Part shown: positions 8,881 through 16,542 of the stretch, one piece after another
How positions within the stretch are numbered: position 1 is the first letter of the stretch
How the letters are laid out: each line of letters starts with the position of its first letter
Source: Streptomyces paradoxus
GTDB taxonomy: Bacteria; Actinomycetota; Actinomycetes; Streptomycetales; Streptomycetaceae
Assembly (NCBI RefSeq): GCF_014202475.1
Contig: NZ_JACHGV010000004.1
Location: forward strand, 248,001 to 312,000
Direction: 5' to 3'
DNA: 64,000 nucleotides
Notes under the pieces: model-generated
Databases searched by the model: none
What the model saw: the letters and a program-made list of their open reading frames with translations, nothing else
Told to the model about the DNA's origin: nothing
Position numbers and translations under genes: made by a program

Positions 8881-9033
8881 TCAGCGGGAGTCGGCCACCG
8901 CCCGCGGGGCCGGTTCCGGGGTTTCGGCTCTTGCCGGGCCCGCGTTCGCCGCGAGCAGCAGGGTCGCCACCGCGACCAGGGCGGCGGTGAAGCCTCGGGC
9001 GTACCGCTCGGCGGTGCGTGTGCGCATCAGCAC
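8881..9033 (-). CDS. small secreted peptide, candidate signalling peptide
   Basis: This 50-codon gene is too short for usual gene lists. GTG 9033 has GAGG five bases upstream; an internal ATG at 9027 is the alternative. The product has a basic N-terminus (MRTRTAERYARG), a hydrophobic core (FTAALVAVATLLLAANAG) and a cleavage site after ARA, leaving about 14 residues, ETPEPAPRAVADSR. It has no Cys, no lipobox and no bacteriocin features. It is divergent from an XRE-TPR regulator with GTTNAAC boxes between them. That arrangement resembles peptide pheromone-receptor pairs, so the mature peptide may be a ligand of the regulator; this is inferred from layout and not proven. Confidence 0.65.
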   Translation of the reverse strand: MLMRTRTAERYARGFTAALVAVATLLLAANAGPARAETPEPAPRAVADSR

Positions 9034-9073
9034 GGCGACCTCGCAACTGGGGCGGTGACTACGGCGGCAGTGT

Positions 9074-9114
9074 GTTAAACGTGTTCAACAATTCGGCTTA
9101 ACACTCCGTTTAAC
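9074..9114. promoter_or_regulatory. GTTNAAC operator cluster in divergent region
   Basis: GTTAAAC (9074-9080), GTTCAAC (9083-9089) and GTTTAAC (9108-9114) share the palindromic core GTTNAAC. The outer arms GTTAAACG (9074-9081) and CGTTTAAC (9107-9114) form a perfect 8-bp inverted repeat, and a further TTAACAC lies at 9098-9104. The AT-rich block is conspicuous in this GC-rich DNA. Placed between the peptide and regulator starts, it probably overlaps both promoters and is the best candidate for the XRE regulator's binding site. Confidence 0.6.
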
Positions 9115-9161
9115 CTAGGGGCAGTTCAGGTCGAACGGCAAGGGGCACAGGGGGAGTTGGC

Positions 9162-10505
9162 GTGGGGGAGCGTGACGATCCGGGGACCATCGGTCGCCGG
9201 GTGCAGCGGTTGCGTGTGGAACGCGGGCTGACGCAAAGGCAGTTGGCGGAACCCGTGTACACACCGGCCTATATCTCCACCCTGGAGTCGGGCCGGGTGC
9301 GGCCCTCCGACGACGCGCTGCGGCATCTCGCGGACCGGCTCGGCGTCGCCTTCGACGAGCTGGCCAGCGGGCATTCCGCGCGACGGGTGACCGAGCTGCG
9401 GCTGCGGCTGACCGAGGCCCAGCGGATCCTCGCCGTCGGCGAGACGGAGGCGGCGGCCGGGCAGTACGCCGGGCTGCTCGCCGAGGCCGAGACGCACGGG
9501 CTCACCGCGGAGCGGTCCGCCGCCCTGCTGGGCCTCGGCGAGTGCGCCCTGGAGACGGGCGAACTCGTGGCGGGCCGGCAGTACTTCGAGCGGGCCGAGG
9601 AGTGTCTGGCCGGCGCGCCGCTGCCCGCCCGTGTCCCGGCCCTGCGCGGCCGGGCCGTGGCGCACTACCTCGCCGGTGAACTCCGCTACGCGGTCTACCT
9701 GCTGGAGACCGCCCTCGACGAACTGAACCGCGGCGGCCTGCACGACCCGGACGCCCTGCTGCTGCTCTACGCCAGCGCCATCGGCCCGTACATGGACATG
9801 GGCGCGCACGCCCGGGCCGCCCAGGCCGCCGAGTTCGCCCTGGCCCTCGCCCCGCAGTCCGGTGACCCCGCCCTGGTCGCCCGCATGCACCGGTCCGTCG
9901 CCCGCACCCTGGTCGCCGAGGGCCGTCTCGCCGAGGCCGACGCCTCCCTGGCCAAGGCCGCCGAACTGTACCGGGGCCTGCAGATCCGCACCGAACTCGC
10001 CAACTGCCACTGGATGCGCGGCTACGTCTACGCCCAGGACGGACAGCTGGAGCGGGCGGAGGCCGAACTGCGGGAGGCGCTCGGCATGCTGTCGGCCAAG
10101 CGCGCCGCCCTCTACAGCAGCCAGGTAGCCGTCGAGCTGGCCGACGTGCTGCACCGGCGCGGCCGGTCCGACGAGGCGGCGGCCCTGCTGCACGACGTCC
10201 TCGGGCACCTGTCCCCCGAGCGCGGCGCCGTCCACGCCGCCGCCGCGCACCGGCTGCTCGGCATCATCGCCGAGGACGCCCGTCGCACGGAGGAGGCCGA
10301 GGAACACTACGTCCGCGCCCTGAGCCTGCTGGAGCGGGCCGGTGCCGCCGGCGACCTGGCCGACCTGTGCCGCCTGCTCGGTGACCTGCTGCGGCGGACC
10401 GGCCGGGTGGAGGCGGCCCTGGACGCCTACCGGACGGGCCTCGGGCACCGCACGGCCCCGGGCACCACCACCCTCGGGCCCGCGCCCGCCCAGCCCCCTC
10501 TGTGA
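9162..10505 (+). CDS. XRE-family HTH regulator with TPR domain
   Basis: The 447-residue protein begins with a Cro/CI-type helix-turn-helix at about residues 9-65 (IGRRVQRLRVERGLTQRQLA, YISTLESGRVRPSDDALRHLADRLG). The rest is a helical array of tetratricopeptide-like repeats running almost to the C-terminus, with a disordered Pro/Thr tail. HTH plus TPR is the architecture of the RRNPP/Rgg-type peptide receptors of Firmicutes, where a re-imported peptide binds the TPR superhelix, and also of several Streptomyces regulators with unknown ligands. The neighbouring divergent secreted-peptide gene and shared operator boxes suggest a local switch. The start is GTG 9162 with GGGGGAG-like purines upstream. 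Confidence 0.85.
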   Translation: MGERDDPGTIGRRVQRLRVERGLTQRQLAEPVYTPAYISTLESGRVRPSDDALRHLADRLGVAFDELASGHSARRVTELRLRLTEAQRILAVGETEAAAGQYAGLLAEAETHGLTAERSAALLGLGECALETGELVAGRQYFERAEECLAGAPLPARVPALRGRAVAHYLAGELRYAVYLLETALDELNRGGLHDPDALLLLYASAIGPYMDMGAHARAAQAAEFALALAPQSGDPALVARMHRSVARTLVAEGRLAEADASLAKAAELYRGLQIRTELANCHWMRGYVYAQDGQLERAEAELREALGMLSAKRAALYSSQVAVELADVLHRRGRSDEAAALLHDVLGHLSPERGAVHAAAAHRLLGIIAEDARRTEEAEEHYVRALSLLERAGAAGDLADLCRLLGDLLRRTGRVEAALDAYRTGLGHRTAPGTTTLGPAPAQPPL

Positions 10506-10576
10506 GCAACCGGGCGCCTTCGCACTGCCGTGCGGGTTAGCCTCCCTCCGGGGATGTGAACGACCGGGGCGGGCGC

Positions 10577-11584
10577 GTGGAGAACCAACGAACGGTGGCC
10601 GACGGCATACGGCTGGGCCTGCGGGCCCTGGTGTACGCCGTCCTCGGCGGTGCCGCGCTGCTCGCCGTCCTCACGGTGGGGTCGGTGCTCGGGCCCCTGG
10701 TGGCGCTCGGCCTCTACACCCCGCCGGTCGCGGCCTGGTGGACGGTGTTCACCGCGATCACCGTCCAGGGCGTGCCGTTCCTGCTGCTGGGCACTTTCGT
10801 GTCGGCGGCGATCGGCGCGTTCGTGCCCGAGCGGGTGTTCCAGCGGCTGCTGCCCCGCCGTACGGTGCTCGCCGTGCCCGTCGCGGGGGCGGCCGGGGTC
10901 GTGCTGCCCGGCTGCGAGTGCGCGTCCGTGCCGGTGGCCGGGAGCCTGATGCGGCGGGGTGTCGCACCGGCCGCCGCGCTCGCCTTCCTGCTGTCGGCGC
11001 CCGCGATCAACCCCGTCGTCCTGGTGGCGACCTCCATCGCCTTCCCGGGGCAGCCGGAGATGGTCCTCGGCCGGCTTCTCGCCTCGCTCGGCACGGCCGT
11101 GGTGATGGGCTGGCTGTGGGCCCGGTTCGGGCGGGAGGAGTGGCTGCGGCCGCCGAAGCGGCGCGGTGGGCAGGCGCCGGGCGGTGGCCCGCGCGCCTTC
11201 GTCTCCGGGCTGCAGCACGACTTCCTGCACGCGGGCGGCTTCCTCGTCCTCGGGGCGGCGGCCGCGGCGACCTTCGACATCGTCGTACCGCGGTCGCTGC
11301 TGGAGGTGTTCACCGGGTCCGCCTGGCTGTCGGTGCTGCTGCTCGCGCTGCTGGCGGTCGTGCTGTGCGTGTGCAGCGAGGCCGACGCGTTCGTGGCGGC
11401 GTCGCTGAGCGGCTTCTCCCCGACCGCGCGACTGGCGTTCATGGTGGTCGGGCCGATGGTCGACCTGAAGCTGATCGCGCTGCAGACGGGCACGTTCGGC
11501 AGGGCCTTCGCGGTGCGGTTCTCGGCGGCGACGTGGATGGTCGCCGTGACGAGCAGCGTCCTGGTGGGGTGGTGGCTGCTGTGA
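10577..11584 (+). CDS. UPF0718/DUF318 permease
   Basis: A polytopic membrane protein of about 335 residues with eight or so helices and the family hallmark PGCECASVPVAGSLMRRG, a Cys-containing re-entrant motif typical of UPF0718 (YraQ-type) permeases. A second half-repeat carries CVCSEADAF. The substrate of the family is not firmly known; the cysteines suggest a metal or thiol-reactive solute. Two GTG starts are possible, at 10556 and 10577; the latter has GGGG seven bases upstream. The stop overlaps the next gene by GTGA, the usual pairing of this permease with the TIGR03943 subunit. Confidence 0.85.
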   Translation: MENQRTVADGIRLGLRALVYAVLGGAALLAVLTVGSVLGPLVALGLYTPPVAAWWTVFTAITVQGVPFLLLGTFVSAAIGAFVPERVFQRLLPRRTVLAVPVAGAAGVVLPGCECASVPVAGSLMRRGVAPAAALAFLLSAPAINPVVLVATSIAFPGQPEMVLGRLLASLGTAVVMGWLWARFGREEWLRPPKRRGGQAPGGGPRAFVSGLQHDFLHAGGFLVLGAAAAATFDIVVPRSLLEVFTGSAWLSVLLLALLAVVLCVCSEADAFVAASLSGFSPTARLAFMVVGPMVDLKLIALQTGTFGRAFAVRFSAATWMVAVTSSVLVGWWLL

Positions 11585-12309
11585 GGCGCTACGGACCGGC
11601 CGTGCTGCTCGCGCTGCTGGGCGCGGCGATCCTGCGGGTGTCGCTCTTCGGCGAGCTGTATCTCCGCTACGTCCAGGCGGGGCTGCGGCCGTACCTGGTG
11701 GTGTCCGGGGCGGCGCTGGTGCTGCTGGGCGCGGCGGTGGCGGTGGTGACGAACAGGGCGGACCACGACCACGACCACGGGGACGGCGGCGGCCACGCGG
11801 GGCACGGTCACGGCCCCGGCGGGCCCCGGGTCGCCTGGTTCCTCACGGTCCCCGCGCTCGCCCTCCTCCTCTTCCCGCCGCCCGCCCTCGGCTCCTACAG
11901 CGCGGAGCGCGAGGCGGCCCGGAGTGCCGCCCGGGGCGTCGGCACCTTCCCGGCCCTGCCGCCCGGGAACCCCGTCGACCTCACCCTCGGGGAGTTCGGT
12001 TCCCGGGCGGTCTACGACAGCGGCCGCTCCCTGGACGGCCGTACGGTCCGGCTCACCGGCTTCGTCACCCGCGGCGATGGCACCTGGTACGTCACCCGCC
12101 TCCTCGTCTCCTGCTGCGCCGCCGACGCCACGGCCGCCAGGGCCGAGGTACGCGGTGCTCAGGCCCCGCCGGCCGACACGTGGGTGACGGTCACCGGCAG
12201 GTGGCACCCCGAGGGCGGGCTCGGCTCGGACGCCGCCTGGCCGCCGGTCGTCGACGCCGCCTCCGTCCGGCGGGTGCCGCAGCCGGACAACCCGTACGAG
12301 AAACGCTGA
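11581..12309 (+). CDS. TIGR03943-family putative permease subunit, His-rich
   Basis: The 242-residue product has two N-terminal membrane helices, a His/Asp/Gly-rich loop (DHDHDHGDGG, HAGHGHG) that could bind metal ions, a third helix, and a C-terminal extracytoplasmic domain with the CC pair in LLVSCCAADA and a TGFVT-type beta segment. This matches the TIGR03943 proteins that occur next to UPF0718 permeases. Start GTG 11581 lies inside the permease stop (GTGA), implying translational coupling and a joint complex. A role in metal handling is suggested only by the His-rich loop. Confidence 0.85.
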   Translation: MRRYGPAVLLALLGAAILRVSLFGELYLRYVQAGLRPYLVVSGAALVLLGAAVAVVTNRADHDHDHGDGGGHAGHGHGPGGPRVAWFLTVPALALLLFPPPALGSYSAEREAARSAARGVGTFPALPPGNPVDLTLGEFGSRAVYDSGRSLDGRTVRLTGFVTRGDGTWYVTRLLVSCCAADATAARAEVRGAQAPPADTWVTVTGRWHPEGGLGSDAAWPPVVDAASVRRVPQPDNPYEKR

Positions 12310-12442
12310 GGCCACACGCCACGGCGACCGCCCCACCGAGGGGTTTCGCCCCTTCCGCGACGGGTAGTCGGGGCACCTCCGGGAGGGCCCCGGCGGGTGC
12401 CCCGGACAAGGCGACGGTGCAAGCCGCGGTGCGAAGGAGGCG

Positions 12443-13234
12443 GTGATCGTGCGGCCCAGGGACGATCCCGGAGGCGCCCACGACGGCGACCCGGGTCCCG
12501 GCCGCACCGGAGGCGGAGACCCGGACCCGGACGGAGCCCGGGCCGCCGACGTGATCGCCCGAGGCATGCGGGGCGCCGAGCCCGGCGAGGTCCCGGGACG
12601 GCTGTGCGAGGTGGCGGTGGAACTGCTGCCGGTGACCGGCGCGAGCGTGTCCCTGCGCAGCGAGGGCATGCCCGTGCAGCTGAGCGCGAGCAGCGCACAG
12701 GCCGCGCACCTGGCGCAGATCCAGGCGACCCTGGGTGACGGCCCCTGCCAGAGCGCGCTGGAGGACGGCGCGCCGGTCCTCGCCTGCGACCTGACCTCGG
12801 GCCGGGACGCGGGACGCTGGCCGGTCTTCGCCCAGCAGGCGACGGAGGCCGGAGTGCGGGCGGTGTACGCGGTGCCGCTGGGCAGCGGAACGGTGTGCGT
12901 CGGCACGCTCGACCTGTACCGCGACCGCCCGGGCGGGCTCACCGACCGCCAGCTGCACGTGGCCCGGATCGTGGCCGGGGTGATGACCGTGGCCCTGATG
13001 GCACTGCCGCACGGGGACGAGCCCGAGACCCCGGACGGGGAGGACTGGCTGAGCGGCCTGGCCACCGACCACGACGAGGTCTACCGGGCCGTCGGCATGA
13101 TCATGGCGCAGCTCGGCGTGGGCGCGGACGACGCGCTCGCGCGGCTGCGGGCCGACGCCTTCGCGCACGGGCGCACGGCCCTGGACGTGGCACGGGACGT
13201 CATCGCCCACCGCACGCGCTTCGACCGGTCGTGA
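12443..13234 (+). CDS. GAF-ANTAR domain transcription antitermination regulator
   Basis: The 263-residue product has an acidic Gly/Asp-rich N-terminus, a GAF domain (~residues 45-180; TLGDGPCQSALEDGAPVLA, VRAVYAVPLGSGTVCVGTLDLY) and a C-terminal ANTAR domain (LATDHDEVYRAVGMIMAQLG, LARLRADAFAHGRTALDVA). ANTAR binds paired stem-loops in nascent RNA and prevents termination; GAF would sense a small ligand or redox state. GTG 12443 is supported by GAAGGAGGC immediately upstream. It converges on the lipoprotein gene. The RNA target is unknown. Confidence 0.9.
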   Translation: MIVRPRDDPGGAHDGDPGPGRTGGGDPDPDGARAADVIARGMRGAEPGEVPGRLCEVAVELLPVTGASVSLRSEGMPVQLSASSAQAAHLAQIQATLGDGPCQSALEDGAPVLACDLTSGRDAGRWPVFAQQATEAGVRAVYAVPLGSGTVCVGTLDLYRDRPGGLTDRQLHVARIVAGVMTVALMALPHGDEPETPDGEDWLSGLATDHDEVYRAVGMIMAQLGVGADDALARLRADAFAHGRTALDVARDVIAHRTRFDRS

Positions 13235-13252
13235 CTCCCGAGGCCCGGGACG

Positions 13253-14038
13253 TCAGATCTGCGCCCTGCCCTGCTTCCTGATCTCGGCCAGGCGCTGCGC
13301 CCCGAGCTGCACGGCCTGCTGGGTGACCTCCGCGTACACCTCGTCGAGGCCGGCGTTGGTGAGGGTGATCGCCTCCTCGCCCACGCGGACGGCGGCGAGG
13401 TCCATGGTGAGGTACGTCAGCTCCCCCTCCTCCGTCTCGCCGGCCAGCGTGACCCGCAGGGCCTGCCGGGCGTCCCCCACCGGCGGCAGCGGCAGGTCCC
13501 GGACCTCCACGCCCTGGACGACGCCGCGGGTCGTCGTGACCGTGAACTGGCCGCACCGGTCCGGCAGCGACTTCATCCAGTCCAGCGTGCGGTCCACGTC
13601 CGCCGGGGGATACGCGGCGACCCGGTAGCGCAGCTGGGCGTCGGTGTCGCCGTCGTCGAGCGCGGACGTCGCCTCCGGGCCCTTCGGTGTGCCGAAGGGC
13701 TCCTCCAGGTAGAGGGCGTCCAGCAGCCGCTGGCAGTCCCCGTCCTCCGTGGTGCCCTTGAGCAGCCCGTCCCGCCAGGTCCGCGCGCCCCGGGTCGGCC
13801 CCCACGGCTCGCCCAGGTCGGCCTCGGTGACCAGCGCCGCCTGGGCCTGCGCCTCGGTGAGGGCGGCGCCGGAACCGGCGGGCTGCTCGACGGCGGGCGA
13901 CGCGCCGGAGGCGGACGCGGAGGCGGAGAACCACCGGGGGCGCGGCTCGTCGACGACGGAACAGCCGGCCGTGGCCAGCAGGGCGGTCGCGGACAGCGCG
14001 GAGGCGAGGAGGGCGCGGGCGGCCGGAGGATGGGTCAT
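13253..14038 (-). CDS. secreted lipoprotein, unknown function
   Basis: A 261-residue lipoprotein: signal peptide ending with lipobox LATAGC, a short Ser/Ala-rich linker, and a ~190-residue extracellular domain with two Cys (GDCQRLLDALY, LPDRCGQFTV) that may pair. It resembles the widespread actinobacterial LpqN/LppX-like or sensor-like lipoproteins, without clear assignment. The start is fixed by AGGAGG seven bases before ATG 14038. Confidence 0.82.
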   Translation of the reverse strand: MTHPPAARALLASALSATALLATAGCSVVDEPRPRWFSASASASGASPAVEQPAGSGAALTEAQAQAALVTEADLGEPWGPTRGARTWRDGLLKGTTEDGDCQRLLDALYLEEPFGTPKGPEATSALDDGDTDAQLRYRVAAYPPADVDRTLDWMKSLPDRCGQFTVTTTRGVVQGVEVRDLPLPPVGDARQALRVTLAGETEEGELTYLTMDLAAVRVGEEAITLTNAGLDEVYAEVTQQAVQLGAQRLAEIRKQGRAQI

Positions 14039-14224
14039 CGGGGTGCCTCCTGCGAGGGGCTCGTGGAGGCGCCTCCGGACGGAGCGGTCTCTCCGAGAAC
14101 GGGTGGATGCTCTTACGGCACCACCGCGCCCGCCCGCCCACCAGCGATACGTGCCGTCCGGGTGAGCGGACCGGGACCCCGGCCGCCGTCCGAAAACCCG
14201 TGGCCCCGCCCCCAATGCCCTTGT

Positions 14225-14230
14225 TACGGT
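14225..14230 (+). promoter_or_regulatory. -10-like TACGGT before Thr leader peptide
   Basis: TACGGT fits the streptomycete TAnnnT -10 and ends seven bases before the leader ATG at 14238, so the transcript may start at or next to the ATG (leaderless). No convincing -35 is visible. Confidence 0.35.
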
Positions 14231-14237
14231 CCCGCCC

Positions 14238-14300
14238 ATGCAGCGCGCCCAGTCGTACCCGTCCGCCACGACGACGCCGGAGAGTGTCCCGGCGCGCTGA
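14238..14300 (+). CDS. threonine-rich leader peptide for thrS attenuation
   Basis: A 20-residue reading frame, MQRAQSYPSATTTPESVPAR, precedes a terminator hairpin and the short threonyl-tRNA synthetase gene. It contains three consecutive ACG threonine codons (14268-14276). CAGCGCGCC (14241-14249) pairs perfectly with GGCGCGCTG (14291-14299), and CGCCGG (14275-14280) with CCGGCG (14289-14294), so alternative structures are possible. This is the classic layout of translation-coupled transcription attenuation: ribosome stalling at Thr codons when charged tRNA-Thr is low would change RNA folding and allow read-through. Inferred from sequence only. Confidence 0.7.
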   Translation: MQRAQSYPSATTTPESVPAR

Positions 14301-14312
14301 CAGCTGATGTCC

Positions 14313-14342
14313 GAAGCCCCGGGGCGAGTGCCCCGGGGCTTC
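14313..14342 (+). terminator. attenuator terminator upstream of thrS
   Basis: A perfect 12-bp stem (GAAGCCCCGGGG / CCCCGGGGCTTC) with loop CGAGTG starts 13 bases after the leader-peptide stop and ends 38 bases before the synthetase start. There is no long T run, as is usual in Streptomyces. It would terminate transcription unless an alternative leader fold forms. Confidence 0.75.
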
Positions 14343-14380
14343 CTCGCGTGGTGCTCGCCTCCCCACCGCGAGGAGTCACC

Positions 14381-15601
14381 GTGCACGACCACCGCCGACT
14401 CGGCCGTGAACTGGACCTGTTCGACACCGATCCGCTGATGGGCGCCGGGCTGCCGTACTGGCTGCCCGACGGCGCGATCGTGCGGCACACCCTGGAGGAG
14501 TACATCCGCGACGCGGAACGGCGGGCCGGCTACCGGCACGTGTACTCGCCGGTCCTCGGCAAACGCGAGCTGTACGAGATCTCCGGGCACTGGGACCACT
14601 ACGGCGACGACATGTTCCCCCCGATGGACGTGGGCGCCGAACAGGTCCTGCTGCGCCCCAGCCTCTGCCCCCACCACGCCCTGATCTACCGCTCCCGCTC
14701 CCGCAGCTACCGCGAACTACCGCTGCGTATGGCCGAGTTGGGCGGCATGTACCGCTCGGAGCTGTCCGGTGTCCTCGGCGGCCTGACCCGGGTGCGGTCC
14801 ATCACCCTCAACGACGCGCACGTCTTCTGCACCCTGGAGCAGGCCGTCCAGGAGGCCCGTGCCGCGCTGGAGCTGATCGGCCGCGCCTACGCGGACCTGG
14901 GCATCCGCGCGTCCCGGTACCGGCTGTCGCTGCCCGGCGAGGGCGGCAAGTACGTGGCCGACCCGGAGCTGTGGCGGCGCGCCACCGCCCTGCTGCGGGA
15001 GGTCCTGGACGGCTCCGGCGTCCCCTACGAGGCGGCCGGGGGCGAGGCGGCCTTCTACGGCCCCAAGATCGATGTACAGATCACCGACCCGGCGGGCCGG
15101 GAGGCCACCCTGTCCACCGTGCAGATCGACTTCCACCAGCCCGAGCGCTTCGACCTGCACTACATCGGCCCCGACGGGGCGAAGCACCGCCCGGTGATGG
15201 TGCACCGCAGCATCATCGGCAGCGTGGAGCGCGCGGTCGCCCACCTCGTCGAGGAGCACGGCGGCGCGTTCCCGCCGTGGCTGGCACCGGTGCAGCTGGC
15301 GGTCCTGCCCGTCGGCGAGGAGCAGACCGAGGCCGCCGACGCGCTGGCCGGGCACGCCCGGGAGCTCGGTCTGCGCGCCGAGGTCGCGGGCCCCGGACAG
15401 GGCACCCTCGCCGCCCGGATCCGCGCGGCCCGGCTGGTGCCGTACCAGGCGGTGATCGGCGGGCGGGAGGCCGCCGCGGGGCTGGTCGCACCGCGTCTGC
15501 GCGACGGCCGCCGGCCGGACGCCCTGCCCGGCGCCGAACTGCTGCGCCGGATCGGCGACCGGGTGGCGGCCCGCGGACCCGGTCTGTGGGACCCGTCGTA
15601 G
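14381..15601 (+). CDS. thrS: short threonyl-tRNA synthetase paralog lacking the editing domains
   Basis: The 406-residue protein is the class II catalytic core plus anticodon-binding domain of ThrRS; the TGS and SAD editing domains of the ~650-residue enzyme are absent. Zinc ligands are visible at C96 (LRPSLCPHH), H147 (NDAHVFC) and H275 (VMVHRSIIGS). Motif 2 is RMAELGGMYRSE with GLTRVRS, and motif 3 is IIGSVERAVAHL. The C-terminal ~100 residues (LAPVQLAVLPVGEEQ) form the anticodon-binding domain. It charges tRNA-Thr with threonine and, lacking the hydrolytic domain, should not clear Ser-tRNA-Thr in cis. GTG 14381 follows GAGGAG. Streptomycetes usually also carry a full-length thrS elsewhere, so this is likely an inducible second copy under the Thr leader attenuator. 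Confidence 0.88.
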   Translation: MHDHRRLGRELDLFDTDPLMGAGLPYWLPDGAIVRHTLEEYIRDAERRAGYRHVYSPVLGKRELYEISGHWDHYGDDMFPPMDVGAEQVLLRPSLCPHHALIYRSRSRSYRELPLRMAELGGMYRSELSGVLGGLTRVRSITLNDAHVFCTLEQAVQEARAALELIGRAYADLGIRASRYRLSLPGEGGKYVADPELWRRATALLREVLDGSGVPYEAAGGEAAFYGPKIDVQITDPAGREATLSTVQIDFHQPERFDLHYIGPDGAKHRPVMVHRSIIGSVERAVAHLVEEHGGAFPPWLAPVQLAVLPVGEEQTEAADALAGHARELGLRAEVAGPGQGTLAARIRAARLVPYQAVIGGREAAAGLVAPRLRDGRRPDALPGAELLRRIGDRVAARGPGLWDPS

Positions 15602-15629
15602 AACGGGTGCGACCGGGCCGAGGGCGGTC

Positions 15630-16175
15630 TCAGAACGTCCAGCGCGTGTGGCTGTAGACCCCGTTGTCCCGGCCGAAGCCGTACGCCGTGTCCGGGGCCA
15701 CCGCGAACACCACCGCGTCGCCGCTGCGGAACTCGTCCCCGATGCCGTGGAAGGTGCCCTCGGGGGAGGTGATGTGCGGTCCGTACTTCGTCTCGAACGC
15801 CGTGATCACCTCCTCCAGCAGGGCACGGTCGGCGACCGGCTCGGCCGTGCCCTCGACCACGAGGTCGAACCCGTCGGTGAGGGAGTTCGCCCCGGTGGTC
15901 AGGGCGCAGTGCGCGTCGTGCGCGAGGTTCTTCGCCTTCTGCTCCCCGCGGCCGGTGGAGAAGTACAGCGCCCCGCCGTGCCAGGCGGCGATGCAGGGCG
16001 TGACGTGCAGCCGGCCGCCGGGCCGCACCGTGGACACCCAGAAGATCTCGGCGGTCTCCAGCCGCCGTCGGGCTTCGTCCCAGTCGGTGGCCGTCACCGC
16101 CGCGGCGCCCGGGCGGGGGTTGAGCGCGGAGCTGTAACGGGCGTCGAGTTCGGTCGTCGGTCGCTGTGCGGGCAT
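15630..16175 (-). CDS. pyridoxamine 5'-phosphate oxidase-family (flavin-binding split-barrel) protein
   Basis: A 181-residue protein with the split beta-barrel fold of FMN/F420-binding PNPOx-like proteins: IFWVSTVRPGGRLHVTPC, ALYFSTGRGEQKAKNL, CALTTG, DLVVEGTAEPV. It probably binds FMN or F420 and reduces a small molecule; the substrate is not evident and true PdxH function is unlikely given the short length. The start is set by AAGGAG six bases before ATG 16175. It converges on thrS with a 28-base gap. Confidence 0.85.
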   Translation of the reverse strand: MPAQRPTTELDARYSSALNPRPGAAAVTATDWDEARRRLETAEIFWVSTVRPGGRLHVTPCIAAWHGGALYFSTGRGEQKAKNLAHDAHCALTTGANSLTDGFDLVVEGTAEPVADRALLEEVITAFETKYGPHITSPEGTFHGIGDEFRSGDAVVFAVAPDTAYGFGRDNGVYSHTRWTF

Positions 16176-16542
16176 GGCGGACTCCTTCGTCGTCTCCTCC
16201 CCGTAACGACCGTCCGCCGGGGCCGGAATCATCGCCGCGTCCGTTCGGGTCGCCGCGCGGCGCAGGCCGGTGCGCCGTCCAGGGCCGGAGCTCGTCGGGG
16301 TTGAGCGCGGCGGATGCCGGGCACCGCCTCCTGGTCCTCCCACGCCCGCCGGAACGCTCTGACGACCTCCGCGCGCCGGGCCGCCGGTGTCGCGGGAGGC
16401 CGCTGCGCGAGGATGCGGCCACGGGCCGAGGAAGCCGGCCGGCGGCAGGCGGCCGGGGCCACGTGCGGGGCGCGGGCCGCCGGGCAGGCCGTAGGGTCGC
16501 TGCCAGGAAGCTTCCCGCAAAGCCACTGGAAGGAGTCCCGCC
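16176..16542. other. divergent intergenic region, no gene supported
   Basis: This 367-base gap separates the PNPOx-like gene from the nucleoside hydrolase. Open frames exist on both strands, but their codon composition and lack of ribosome-binding sites argue against genes. A -10-like TAGGGT at 16492-16497 could serve the hydrolase gene. Confidence 0.45.
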
